Position numbers and translations under genes: made by a program
Shown here: in pieces, positions 33,901-48,900 of the stretch
Layout of the letters: each line of letters begins with the position of its first letter
Numbering within the stretch: the first letter of the stretch is position 1
Source: Ypsolopha sequella
Lineage: Eukaryota; Arthropoda; Insecta; Lepidoptera; Ypsolophidae
Length of the DNA stretch: 64,000 nucleotides
Direction: 5' to 3'
NCBI GenBank assembly: GCA_934047225.1
Contig: OW203991.1
Location: forward strand, 7,812,001-7,876,000
The notes under the pieces: generated by a model
Told to the model about the DNA's origin: nothing
Seen by the model: only the letters and a program-made list of their open reading frames with translations
The model's database searches: none

Positions 33901-36900
33901 GGGCTATCAGAAACGCGATTGGAGGAATTTCACTGGATAGAAATAATTATTGAAATGAGGTCTAAATTTACACTTTTTTTATATTCTGACAAATTGAGAT
34001 ACCATAAAGACTTCAAAAATATTTATTTAGATGGATTTTAACAACAGCTAAATTATTGGTTATGGAAATAACGGAGACCTTTGCACGGACGATATATCAC
34101 CTTAAAAAAAATGTTTGGGTTCATGATTCTTATTTGTCAAACTATCAGAAAGAGTGTCTTTGAAGACCTAGCTCATTAATATCAACTTCCGCTACAAATA
34201 AACGTTTGATTATGAAAACTGCTGTTTTAAATATTTCATTGGTTTATAGGCACTCAATTGAGCAGACTTTCAATCATTGTTCTGTTAAGTAATAAATACT
34301 TTTATCTCTAAAGTGGCAGCACTTTAGAAGTTTTTAGGGCCTTAATATGTTTGTTTTATGTTTTACGCTAGTACCAACGATAACAATAATAAACCCTTTA
34401 TTAACGGGACACCTGACGCTAGAACATCAACAAGCTCTCTTTGTATTGAAGAAAATATATTTGATTTATCGATCTTTTATCTAGGGATTCTACCTATAAA
34501 CAATGTATTAAGATTTATACTTTTGTCAAAAAAAAAATGTTTTCCACCCTCTTTTTTTTTGTTTTCAAACGTTCGTTTCAAAAACGCGGTTAAGAGATCA
34601 ACTTGTTTTTTTTTTTATAAAATAGGTAATAGAAATATGAAAGGATTTTACCTAAATCCAATATTTTTTCCCTACAAAATATGTCAGTATTAGCTAAAAA
34701 CACACCAATTTGTTGTTTCGCTGCGTGATCACTAGTATTACGCGTCCAAGAAAAAGAGGCCAAAGAGCCAACATATAATCGCCTCTATGAAAAGCAAATA
34801 AGGTTTTTGCCATTAGACTTATTGTGCTGGACGGGTAATAAAAAAAGTTGCATGGGTATGCCATTCTCTTAAACCGTATTTATTGGGTGTTTACCTATGA
34901 AATTGGTGAAATTTTCTTACAGTTTCATGAATTACAGGAATTATGAACCCATGAATCTGTAAGAAAATTTCGGCAATTTCATATGCCTATTATTTTAGCT
35001 ATGATGACATGGACAGCGCCATCTGGAGGAAAGCTAAGAACTAAAAAAAAACAACGAGAAAAACGCTCATTAGGATACATAAATTAGAATAGGATAGATA
35101 TGGCACAACATTTTTCATAGACTACTGTCGTAGAATCACGACAGGGTTTAAATTAAAGAGTACTCTACCCAGGAATATAACAAGCGTCATATCTGTTATA
35201 ATTTATAATAATTTATCAATCATAAATTCTGTCTGGTCTACGAGTTTATTTTCTTTTTCTGTTGTGATTTCTAGTTAACTTCTTATTACGGAAATTACTG
35301 TACTTTGCACAAATAGTAGATTCTAGTTTTCCAACTTTAAGGCGCCACGGAAAAAATGTAACACTTTTAGAACTTCTATATCTACTTCGGTATATAATGT
35401 ATAATTTTGATAAAATAGTATATTATTTTTGAAATCTTTCTCTAGGGATTTGTTAAAACAGAAACGCGATTGGAGGGTTTCGGCTCGATAGAAGTATTTA
35501 TTGAAATGAGGTCTTTATCGACACCAATTCTCCTGGTTTGACAATTTAGAATGACATATGGACTGCAATTATATTTTATTAGATGGGTTTTAACAGTATC
35601 TAGGACCTTGTTAAACGAAATTTTGATAGCATTTTTAGTACATTTTATATTAATAAAAAACCGACTTTTTGCTACTTTTCCACGAATCCGTCCCTCTCGC
35701 ACTGAGGGTTTTTTTGCATATGGAGTACCAGGGACGCTAAAACTTTTACATATCGCCTTAATTCAACAGCAATTTGTATGCCGACAAACCAAATTATAAT
35801 GCCTAGTGAATTATAATGCCTTTATGAAGTTACAATACTTCCTCATAGAAAACGATGATTTCTTTAAAAAAGCTGACTTAGTCCACCTTAGTCCATTAGT
35901 ATTGTCCCCTAATGGCAGTATTGTGGTGAACACAGGGAAATGACCATTTCCTTTCGCGATAACATCTCTGAAAGGAGGACTGAAAGGGTGTGTTCACAAT
36001 CACTGAGGCAATTATGTGACCAAGATGTAGACGCGGCTTTAGGGGTTAGAATAATAAATGGCATTTTAAATTTACGGAAATACGACACCTGTGAAAAACT
36101 TCCGGTGTTTAGGGTAATACCCTATCGGGGCAGTTTAATCAACGCTGCTTTACATGCGAACACTTTAAATTGAACGTGATTGTTATAAATTCTTCAGATA
36201 TTATGCGAGCATTTTTGTCAACGAAAGTAATTGCAAGTTCTTCTCAAAGTAATTAATTATAACGTGAGAAATAGCAAAATATGTCATTGTAAATCAACAG
36301 CTACAAAAAAGGCTCAAGATTTTTTTTCACTTTACCCGGCCACACACGTCTTCGTGCGCGTTTAGGCGTCGCTAAGTAAGACACACACGGAGTGCTCTCG
36401 CCGCTAGCACTCTCGACACTCGACACACCGTGCGACAAGCAAGTGGTTTGTGTCAATGCTGATCTCAGATTAAACTGAAAAGCCTTTTAAAAAGAAAGCC
36501 TGTGGATTCAAGTAATATACATAAATTTTATAGTTGCGAATAAAATATGTCAAGTGCTAAAGCGGGAAAAGTTTTTTTTTTTTTTTCTTGTAAAGAGGAA
36601 ACTGTGGCAAGGAAAGAGCTGCTAATTTCCTCAACAAACAAACGGGAGTCTTCAAAGTAGCTGCGGCAACACAAACAAACCTTTACGCAAAGTCGATGCA
36701 AAGACAAATTCTTTTGGCGCGCAACTCAAAGGAGCACTGCAAGTAGCAAACAAAGAGTCACTCGCGGAATTAGCCACGCTACGATACCACTAATTAGCAA
36801 CGGTGACTCGTTTAAGTTATTTTACTTAATTAAGTCGCGCAAGTGGTCCACCGGCCCGCTCAACTCTTTAGAACCACGACGTAAATTGTTAGACGCAGAA

Positions 36901-39900
36901 CCCAGCGGGCAACACTCCAATTAATCTTTTTTTTTTTACACATCGTTTGAGTGTGCGCACTTAGACTGAAACCTTTTCACGCTTGAAATGGAAATGTAAC
37001 CTTGTAACGTCGTCGCAATTTTCACATGCTCTTTTAACATGCTCTAGCTTACGTAGGACGGAAATATGTACATTTTCGATGTTTAATTTTATTAAATTCT
37101 CCAAGTGCTGAAGGCTGACTTAATTTTAAAGCAGATTTCCCGTGTAATTTGTATTAAAGCTATATTCCTACAGAATTCCGTATTCGAAAAGTTTTTCTTT
37201 CTAGCAAAAAGCTAGCGTGCGTCTCATTGTTTTCGCGGCAACCTCTTAAATTTAATTGGTTGGCTAATACGCATCCCACCTGGGTCTAATTTACGTGTTA
37301 ACATTTTTAATAAGGCCAAGCGAGGGTGCCAAGTGGCTGGCCATTTAAATCCACACCACATTCGCAATGCAACTCTGTAATTAATACAACCCTTTCGAGA
37401 AAGCTTATGAGTAGTTTTACTCCTAAAAAAACTACCTACTAATTACCTGTAACATTCTTCTTGTTTACATTTTTAAAGTGTTGGGCTGAGGAAGTTTTCA
37501 GCCAATCCAATTAGTGGCCTTTTAGCATAAGAATGTGCTTCGAGCGCATTTCGGACCGTCACACCTTAGCAGTAAATGCGCGGAGTTTTAGATAACGTGT
37601 CTTTACTTCCGAATTAAGGTGCACACGCACGCAAACAAGTAATAGGTGGGCTTGGCTGTATATTTACATATCATTGCCATACGCTCAAGCCATTATAAAA
37701 TATTAGCCTTTCGTCGGACAACGTCGTTAATAATATAATTAAAACACGCGAAGGCGCGGTCCTACTTATCGCTGTAATCAAGAAAGGCATGACGTGTCGG
37801 GTTTTTTTGGACACGTAACGGCCACAGTTACTACGTAAGTAACAACTAATTAACCGCAAGACTTTCTGTTAATATCCAACTTTGACATCCTTCCTTGTAA
37901 TAGAGCTTTTCGGTCAAGAACACACGGTCTGTTATTTTAATCACTGAGCGGCGACCGCGATTGTGTAGTACTTTACCGATGTAATACACGGCCTGTTTTC
38001 CATCAGCTAATGAAATTGTAATTAGAAAAGTGGTGTTTCTTCCGACCGCGGCGTTATCTTGTCTTCGATGGGGCATTAACTTTTTTTTAATTACTCCACT
38101 TCGCGTACGAGCTTTTAGGGAATATACTTTTTCCAATGAGGTTACGTATTAGTATAATTGTCATTATACATTATATAGTCAAAGTCATTGACTCTTTCCT
38201 GAATTTTATTTTCAGCAAAGTATAACTCAAACTCGAGCTTTAGTAAAAATTATAATATTATTGTGAACTATTCCGAACTGCATCACGGCGAAATTATCAC
38301 AGAAAATAGAGATCAGTGCCGGAATTAAGAACATAAAATTAAGCGACGGAATTTGGGACTGTTTTTTTTTTTGTGGCGTATATTATCACGTGGCATGCCA
38401 CGTTTTGTCTGTCATGCATGCGAGGTCACGGCACTCCTTGCTTTGGTCTCGAAGGAGAGGGCGCGACGACACGATTCTTTTTCTATTTACCAGTGTGTGC
38501 CTTGAAAACCCCAATTCTGAAACAATGACATATGAGTTTTAGGCGGGAACGTCACGCGATTTTTTTTTTTCTGGGCAAAGGTTTAATTTTCGGCCTACGA
38601 TTAATTATTTAAGTTCTTGTCTAAATTTATTTGAATAAACTCGGTTTTGTTAAATTTTATGTTCTTATTATTGTTATAACATTAAGCTATTATCAGGAAC
38701 AACGGATGTATGCGCGGGCGCAGGCTGCTTATCTCATGTTTCAACCGCAACTTGACTAACACAAGATTTCTGACTCTGTGGGTTTTCTTTATATTTACAT
38801 ACATATTTATATTGCTTACTCTATTGAGATAATTATAAATATCTGTAACGGGAAGGAAAATATTTCATAATTCTATCCAATTTAAAAATGAGTTTTAAAA
38901 TAGGCCGTTAGAAAGAGGGTATTGCGAGTGTTGGCGGTTTTAGTGACAGTTCACACTTGGAAACATCTCTGATATCCCCTCGCTAATATCATATGTCGTG
39001 ACGATATGATTATTTTTTTGTGTTTTTAACTAGACTACGGAATAATAAGTATAAAAATGGGAAACCTAGCATGCGTATACCTATCCAAGGAATCCAACAC
39101 ACTAGCGACTATGAAGAGGCGCGGCGTAGGTGTAACCGCGAAATGCCTTAGGGAAATTACCGAAGTGCCCCCTCTAAATGTTAGAAAGTCATCAAGCGAC
39201 CTGTAAGACGCGTTTAATTAATGTAGTATAAACGAACCTTTACTTTTTTACGTTTATTTCGGAACACAGTAAGTTATTTGGTATGCTTGGCGTTTGTTTA
39301 CAAAATTATATATATAATGTATATTATGATGTGTTGAGTGGGTAGGTTTTTGAATTGGAGTGTGGAGATGGGTTGATGATTATTTATCTTTGTTATTGAT
39401 TGATTATTAATTATTAATTTTTATATTTATTTATTTATACAACGTGTAACAGAAAGGTGTAACCATATTTGAAGAGCTTATTCAGTCAATGGTATAGAAC
39501 AACTTTTACTATGAAACAAAACCTGTATCTCGAAAAAAAAATTTTTTCTTTCTCATAGAAAAATGCAATGCCGCTCGGCCGAAATGTATGGAAGGGCAGA
39601 TTATAATTTTGAGATTTCAGGGTTGGCTCCATAGTAAAAGTTGTTCTATACCATTGACTGAATAAGCTCTTCAAATATGGTTACACCTTTCTATTACACG
39701 TTGTATATATATACTTTTTATTTTTCATGATTATAATTTTTTTTTCTTTTGTCTCTCATTTGTCTGTCAATCATTCACTTCATTTTATGACAATTTAAAA
39801 TAATACATAAATTTTATCAAATTCCACTGAAGCCGATTTCGATATTTGTCGAAATATATCTGGAAACTATTATTTTAATAAGTGTTTTTATATAAATATA

Positions 39901-42900
39901 TAATATAAACTGAATAAAAAAAACAAATAAGTTATCTTCAATATTTAATTTACAAAAATAAGGAATTCCTAAAATTGCTTTTTTCTTTTTGTTAAAAATT
40001 CGATTAAAATAAAAGATATTTTGTAATTATAATATAAGCAATGTGTACAATTAATTTTATGAACCAAGGCACATAAGCAACAAGCAAAAATATACATAGG
40101 TACATATACTCACGCCTGTCTCCCAGAGGGGCAGGCAGATCCTACAAATTTCCATCTGCTACGATCCTGACGCACCTATTTTGCTTCTTCTACATCCATC
40201 AACCTAGTCATACAAGCTCTTCTATTCCGGGTACTTTTGAAGGTCAGAATAGTCCTAGCATACCTGCGTCTTCTAGGTCGGCCCGGCCGAGTTTTACCTT
40301 CCACTTGTGCACCATAAATTTCTTTCGTCACTCTACTTTTATTCATCCTCTCTATATGCTCAAACCACCGAATTTTCTATTCTAGTCGCTACATCTTTAC
40401 ATAAGGAACATTTTTTTTTTATATATTATTTTATAAATCTTAATTCGCTCCACCCAAGTGTAACTTAAATCTTATAGTTTACCATCAAACGCTCTAGGGA
40501 AATAAACCGAATATAATAATAATAAAATTCTTTATTGCACTAAAAATTTGTACAGAAGGCGAACTTAATGCTATCTAGCATTGTCTTCCAGTTAACTTTT
40601 GGTGCTGTGGATCGTTACTTCTGTAGTGCCGGGAAAGGTATCGTAGTAACAATACTAAATGCCTTAATGACGGAGGCATTAAAATATTCTTATAAACAAA
40701 CGGAGCATAATATATACATAATCTACATAAAATAAAAATAATGAAAATACATACATACTTATATACAAATACATATTATGTAAATATAATATGCAATTAA
40801 GAGAAAGATTCAAAACTCATACAAGGATTGATAAAGTAAATGTGCTATGACTGTGATATGATATGATAAGCACACGCGCAAAAGTTAGACAGAATACATC
40901 CCATTTAACATTGAAAACAAAATACCACCAAACTAAGACCAACAGCATTTGAAAAAACCTAAAAACACTGTCGCATCAAAGTACTAATTAGCTTCTAAAT
41001 TCAAACAACCGTGAACGGCCATCTTTGAGGTCACTATCATTACGACTAACCCTTTAAGGGTAGGCCAGGCGGACCCTTCCGGCTTTTCAGGCTTTAATAA
41101 GCGACCTACCCGACTGCAGTTCAGTAATAAAATCTCAGCAAGCACTCCAATGAACAGAACTTTTCAAGCGTGGGGGGGGTATACTGCAGCAAGACAGGGG
41201 AGGGTCAAGGGGGGAGTCATTATACAGACACGGATCGAGGAAATCAAGTTTGCGTGATTGTGACGGATGGACTTTTTGGGTGTCGCGTCGGTGTTCTTTT
41301 GTACATCAAGCGATCGTCTTTTTGGGATGAAAAAGCGGATCTTGTGTTGGGAAATTTAGTCTGTGTTTCCTGCATTTATTCCGATTAAATAATGAAATTA
41401 TTCTAGTGCTAATTGTAGGCCACTTAGCCAAAATTAACTAACTTATTAGGCTTGTCTTTGTCACATCAAACCGCATATTGATGGTTTTATATATGATACT
41501 AAAGTTTGTTAACCTGGGCTATGTCGCCCGGTATAAGTGTACCTTAGATTGTTGAAATTGTATCACTTGCTTGTTTCTCTTCTACACAATTGGGACAAAT
41601 TCGCTAGAAAGTTCGCAACAAATACAGATAAATATCTACGACCCGCATGCGATTGCGAACCCAGAAATCTACTTACGACACAAAACTCATTTTACTGTTA
41701 CTAACACCTTATCAGACACACACACCAAAGTAACATTTCATTCACCTTTTAAAAATAGACAGACTTGTCGCAAAGCTAAAAAGCATTGCGGGGTCACATA
41801 ATTACAGCCGTCCAAAAATGATCTGCAGTCCGGCCCTGCACCGGACGGGCGCAGCCTGAAAAAAAGTTTTTTCACTAACTGAAGCATTAATCCGCCCTGG
41901 TATTAGTTTATGCGCGTTTACTTGCGTCTTTGTGTGCAAATGTGCATGTGTGCGCCTCTCCGTGCAACTTTGTGCATAGACTCGCGAAAATATAGAGTAT
42001 GCAGTATGCTACATGCAAGTTTTCGAACGCAATTTTGGCAGTTTGGGTTCTCCTTGAAAATCGTAGGTACTCGGAAATTTTGTTGCACAGTTCAGTTACG
42101 CTTTGGCTGCAGACGCAGTTGTCTGTTGAGATAAAGGCCACTGTTGTAGGTGGCCTGCGGTTAATTAACTTCGATGTTATTTCAGCGCGGATATATATCA
42201 GGATGATGCAAGCCGCGAGCCGCATAACACGTGAATCCAAAGACTAGTTCTAAACCTTTTTGAGCTTCCGAACTCTCAATGCCACTTTATAACTACGCAT
42301 TAACTATATAAGCTTTTTCAAAGACCAAACTTCAAAATCCTCTCTAAATTTCCCTTTACTCTGTCCGATAGCAGACTGCCGGCACTCATTCTCCCGGTAT
42401 TCGTCTAAAGCTGGACACCGTCCACTCACACACGCATGCACAGCCTCCTGCATAATACCTCCCCATATCATTTAAGCAAGTTACTGCTAGGTTTTAATAA
42501 CCATTGTTTTTCGGAACGATCGAAATGAGCACGTTCGGAAAAGTCTGGAAACTATTTTGACTGGTGGAGGGCTTTCCGGATGGACAGACGGAACCGGAGT
42601 TCCGTCAGCTTTAATAACTGGGGTCGGAATGCCCTTTTGTATCTAGTTACGTCTGTACTCTGTACTTACTCTTACATACAGTTGTAAAGTGTATTGTACA
42701 ATATTATACAATAGTGTTAATGTACAAACAGAGAAGCAGCGGTAGCTCAGGCGGTAGAGAGCTGGCCTATCAATCTTGAGATCCAGGTTCAATCCCCGGT
42801 CGGGCATGCACCAATGAGTTTTTCGGAATTTATCTGCATATTATTACCTAGTATTACCTAACACTTACCACTTGCTAAACGGTGAAGGAAAACATCGTCA

Positions 42901-45900
42901 GGAAACCTGCATGCCCTAAAAAGCGTGTATTTGTGCCCGAAGAACGACAACTTGATTTCTTTTTCATAAAATAGCTAATAGAAATATGAAGGGATTCTAC
43001 TTAAATCCAATATTTTTTTCCCTACAAAATATTTCAATATTAGCTAAAAACACACCAATTTGTTGTTTTACTTCGTGATCACTAGTATTACGCGTCCAAT
43101 AAAAAGAGGCCAATGAGCCAAGATATAATCGCCTCTATCAAAAGCAAATAAGGTCTTTGCTATTGGACTTATTGTGCTGGACGGGTAATAAAAAAGTTGC
43201 TAGGGTAGGCCATCCTCTTAAGGAAAAAAATTGTTAGTTAAACCGATATTTGGAATATGTTGTAACGAACAATAGAGTCGGTTAAAAGTACGCAGTAGGT
43301 GATTGTTAAGTTGACACTTAGAACACCTCTTAAAATCTCGGGAATTCATTTAGTGACAGTATAGTTAGGATATAGGTATTCCAGTAAAATGCAGAGTTTA
43401 ACGATCCAAATAATATTATATTATTCATCGTTATTTTATCAGGAGAGGTTTGTCACGCATATGTGCTGAAGACGCAGTAGTAACCAAACTATCCAAGGGA
43501 CTTTTAATTAAGGGGCTCCACAATGCTAAATATCAGTTTTGTATTGGATTCAGTTCCGTCAATGTAGATGGTAAAAATTTGAAAAAAATATGGCGTATTT
43601 TTTAACTCAAGAATATTATTAATTACACTTTATAAATAAAAATACTTTCAATCTTCTATTACTTATATTACTTTTAAAAAGCATGAATTTCACGAAAAAA
43701 GTGATTCAGTTTCCGTGTTTCAAAACCGATTGAAACAAAACTAACACACGCAGATACTAACCAGTAAAAAGCAACTTTATTGCATAAAGATATTATGGTT
43801 AATGCCATAATGTAGCAACGATTTTAAAATAACTGAAGTTTTGCATACGCGGCATTTAATTAGAGCAGGATAGAGAGCTAAAAAACAAACGCGTTACAGC
43901 AGGACTGAATTTTAGCATAGTGCAGCCCCTTAAGTGGTTGTAGAGAGCTCGTCCATAAAAATAAATATTAACAAGTAAGAAAGAGATAGAATATAGTGTT
44001 GAAATGACATTGATTTGTTTTTGTATATTCCAATACGCCCCTTAATACCACAAATCTTTTAACTTTTTTAATTTTCACTGTCACTTCTTACATCTTACAA
44101 ATTAAGAAGATGGCATACCCTAGCAATTTTTTTTATTACCCGTCCAGCACAATAAGTCCTACGGCAAAGACTTTATTTGCTTGTCATAGAGGCGATTATA
44201 TGTTGGCTCTTTGGCCTCTTTTTCTTGAACGCGTAATACTAGTGATCACGCAGCGAAACAACAAATTGGTGTGTTTTTAGCTAATACTGAAAAATTTTGT
44301 AGGGAAAAAAATATTGAATTTAGGTGATATACCTTCATATTTCTATTACCTATTTTATGAAAAAAAATCAAGTTGATCTCTTAACCGCGTTCTTGAAGTG
44401 AACGTTTGATAACCAAAAAAAGAGAGGGTGCAAAACATTTTTTTTTGACAAAAGTATAAATCTTAGTACATTGTTTATACGTAACATCCCTAGAGAAAAG
44501 ATTAATAAACCAAATATATTTTTTTCAATACAAGGAGAGTCCGAATTTCTTCAAACGAATCCTAGATAGACTGGAGTTGGTCATGCTCTAGGTTCAGGTA
44601 CAGGCTTAAATGCTAAATGCAACACTATTTACAAGTATCCCATACCTACTCCGTGTTAAGATATATAATTAAAACTAATTAATTTAATTATAAGAGGATA
44701 CTTCCTGTTAGAAATAACATTTTCTAAAAGTTGGAACTGCCTTTTACAAAACATGTCAAACATGTAATAATGTCAAGTGAAAAGGATATTTTAAAGAAAC
44801 TTTAGCCTACTTCGATAAGAGGTTCTTAACGGGTAAAAAAACCGTTTTAAGCCCGCATGCGCGCTATTCGAATACCGTAAGATACGGAATTCACAAAAAA
44901 AAACTCGAAATGTCTAAATTTGTATAATTAATATATTTTTCAATGCATGTGCTCGTAAAGGCCCACTTTGTATGCATCAAAATCGAACAAAAAGTCGATT
45001 ATTTTGCCCTAGGGCTTTATTATTATATTTTTTTTTTATTTATTTACAATGGTTGGCTAACCTGCGGCTTTCCTGTGTACCATAGATGTCATACTTTTTT
45101 TTACACTGTTTAACGGCTCTGGATACAATCTTTTTGAGCCAATTATAATTTAAAGTTCACAAGATTATATTTATTTTCATTTCCTCACACTATGCATTGA
45201 AAAACGTAGTATGATACACGGGCATAAAAGCAATAAATTACTCGGTTACGTTTAAAACACTCGCTAGGCTCGTGTTTTAAATCGTCCTCGTAATTTATTC
45301 CTTTTCGCCCTTGTAGCATAAACTACTATTTACATTGTTTCGTTTATGTGCATCGCTTTGGATACTCTAAAATTTAGTTGATGCAGACCAATTCGGTTTT
45401 CGTAAGGGAAGATCATCCCGAGAAAGTATTGCTCATCTTCAATTAGACATTTCCAAATCTATGAACAATAATAATTATAAGAATAAAAATAATAATTCAT
45501 ATTACTCATTCACTTGGTCGGTTTTATTATTTTCAAATAATTTTATTCTTATTTTGTTACGAACAAAACACTACTGCACTTTTTTATACTGTATTCTACC
45601 AATCCTGTTCCGTTGATCGTCTCATTTTTATTAAAAGACAAGATAGAAAAGCTTGTCTTCGAATCAGTTAAAAAGAATTTCTGATTTCGCAAAGACCGAG
45701 TCAACAATAAGAAGCGAAGGGAAGAAGTTACAAAAAAAAGCAAACAAAAGATTGACCCCTTGTGAGGCGTCTTAAACTGTGAGACGTAGAGTTGAGAAGT
45801 TGTAGACTTGGCCAATCCAAGAAAAAATATTTTACTGCATGAATTTAAAAGAGAATAATTAATCCTGCAACCTCTTTTTACTTTATTAATAATAATACTC

Positions 45901-48900
45901 TTAAGTGCACGTCATACACAAAGTACGATTTCCAATAATGTAGATGTTATCTGCCTTAAGGCGAAAAAAATACGAGTGTTTCTTTTATGTGTATTTCATG
46001 AAATACACGGAAAATTTTAATTAATTTCTGGTATATGCATTTTGACTATATAATCTAGGGTTTTGATATTGGAAACATGTTTGGATAAATTTTTTCTCGA
46101 TAAAAATAATTGTTGTAATGAGGTCTTCAAGCACACTTTTTCTCCTCGTTTGACGAATAGGAACCATATGCAGAACTCAAACATATTTTATTAGGTGTGT
46201 TTAAACAATATCTAGAGATTTGATATTTGAAATTTTGCTAGCTATTTTAGTTTTTTTAATAATAATATAAAACCAACTTTTTCCCCTTTTGACCCTGAAT
46301 CCGCCACTCTCGCACTGCGCGATTTTTTGCTTGGAGTGACAGTGACAAAAATAAAATTCGCATAGCCCTTAACCCGTCCTTTGTCCCCAAAATTGTAATA
46401 TCCAAAGCTTTTCGCAATTTGAAATTCGTTATTTGCCAACTTAACGGATTGCATGAATGGGACACAACGTAGATAAAATGGTTATGCGGACACGTGACGG
46501 GTTAAAATATGTTTCATTTTCAAAATATGGCACGATCAAAACAACCTCTTGGATCTTTGTGGCATATTGCGTCCTACACCTACAAGAATATTGATAAGTA
46601 CTACGGAGGTTTTTTTATGGAATCCTAAATATATTAAAAAACAGTATTGTTACCTATATAAATTTAATTTTTCTGATTCTTTGTAGCTCTGGTACACTTT
46701 ACTCAATTACATTCATAAGTACTTTCACTTACATTCATTTCATTACACACCTCTCACACACGCACACTTTTATGCACTTCTTTTAGTATTCATGTAAAAA
46801 TAATAACAATGTTAAATATTAGTCTGTGTCAATTTGTCTGTCTTTTTAAATTATATATTTTAGTGTCTAGTTAAATATTTCTATGAACTTTCGTTAATGT
46901 ACTATTGTGGATATCTTTTATTGGCTTTATTAATAAATAAATAAAATTATATTTAAAACAATTAGAATACATGACATATAATAATATTTTATTTGCGTAA
47001 AATCCGAATTAAATTCCTTTGCAAACTCTCTTTACATTATCAAACAGAAACAAAGTTAAAAAAAACATTATAATTACATCTCTTTTTCCTATGTATCTGT
47101 GTCATTCCTAGCTCTATAGTTCCGTGGTTAACTTGTGTTCACACGGGAATCATACCCGGCACTTCTTGAGGGGAACGCCACCATTACCAACCCTATGGTC
47201 CTATGATATTTTTTTATATATACCCTTTGGCTTTACCCTAAGTTACTTCGGATTTACCTACTTAAAAAAATATAAGAACTATCGAAAAAAATCCGCACGT
47301 TAAATCTTCACTCGTATTTAAATTATTGAAAACTGGGTCAGGGGATTTTTTTTCGATAGTACGTAACTACTGTTAAATAAAGACCACATCAATACCTAAC
47401 TAAAATCTGGGAGAACCAGCGTCTTAACCACTGAGCTATCGACGATAGCCTATCGTCGCACCGAATAAAAAACGAAACAAAAACATCCAAGTATCCAACT
47501 GACACAGCCAAAATCACAGTGTAATCGTGTACGTACTGAACTGCGATGACTCAATTTGAGACAATCGAATATTTTTTGCCTTTTCCATATAGTTATGTAT
47601 GTTCCTCGGATTTGGAAGGAAATCTTAAAAAAATATTTAACACCCAAAATACAAACAAAGAAAAAAAAATTATACAAATACGAGTATTTTATTATTATAT
47701 ATGTCGTCGGCACATCGTTGGTCATATCATGATTTGCCTGGGCAGATTATATTTCTGTTAAAACTAGGATGGTCGCCTCGCTCCGCTTCGCTCGGCTCCC
47801 CAAATTTATTTACATGTAAACCTAACATGCTCCTCCTCGGTCCGCTTCGCTCCGCTCGTCGTCGCACCTATGTTTGACTTTTGGTGAAAGATTTTCGTTT
47901 TCATACTTTACGATCTGCCTAATTTTATGATCTGCACATATTAGTAGTTTTAAAATAATTGGATTTTACAATTATTTTTTTTTATATTTTTTTTATTTTC
48001 AAAAATCTTAACCTAGTTACATAAATGCACAATCAACAAAAACCCATAGGGTTTATCAGTGATTGCGGAGTTCGGTACTTATATTAAATTATAGTAGCAA
48101 TAGGTAAGCATCTCACAACCATAGCTGGGTGATGATCGCGGTCGGTCCGCACACACAACATAGGAGTGAGGTTTAAACTTGTTGAGGAATGCACAGTAAC
48201 TTCACTTACCTTAGATAGAAAATACAATTATTTTACCGCAAAAAAAATGTTTTTATGTTATGTTTTCGCATATACTCAACTAATTGTAAGTTTAAGGAAA
48301 TGTGTATTTTGGGTGTTATCATATTTATATTAGAAATCCGAAAATCTGAATTTAAGGGCAACAAAAAAGAGATTTTCTGTCAAAAGTTCAGATCACTTAC
48401 CGAGTCTCCACTATGAATTTAGCTGTACCAGTCAACGTCACCTGAACATGGAATTTCGTAGACCTATTTTTACATACAAAATTCTACGCCAAATGACAAG
48501 AAATGCGTTGATAGAAAAAAAAAACGGCAACGGTCGTTTCATACTCGTACAACAATGGAACCTAAGACGTTGCCACCAGGTAGACGCAAGATGCGAAATC
48601 TTAAGAAAAACTATTGTAGTCAGCAAACAAAAATACGTCCATTTATACAAAATTGACCTCAACCCAAAATATTTTAAAAGCCAAATTCGATTGAGAGTTT
48701 CGCTTACCTGTTCAAAAAACTTGATATTCAATTGACAAATTGCGACAATCGAAATTGAGCCCTATATTCGAAGGTCTTGAATTCAGATTTAGTTATTTTG
48801 ATATTGGCATTTGAAGCAGCTGTTTCGTACGTAACGGTTTTTACGTAATAATATGTGACTTTAAAAAATTCAGAAGCGATTTGCTAGTTTTCGCACCCAA

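Noticed and set aside
41908..42247. Open frames on both strands with TGTGCGCC-rich sequence
   Set aside because: No domain, mutually exclusive strands, and intron location; treated as chance.
42733..42805. Possible tRNA gene
   Set aside because: Box A and B are clear but the acceptor stem does not pair and a SINE tail follows.
48438..48735. Open frames of about 95 codons on both strands over the same bases
   Set aside because: They lie in a repeat related to the ACAAGGTG MITE family. Two overlapping antisense frames with no domain are best explained by low stop density there.
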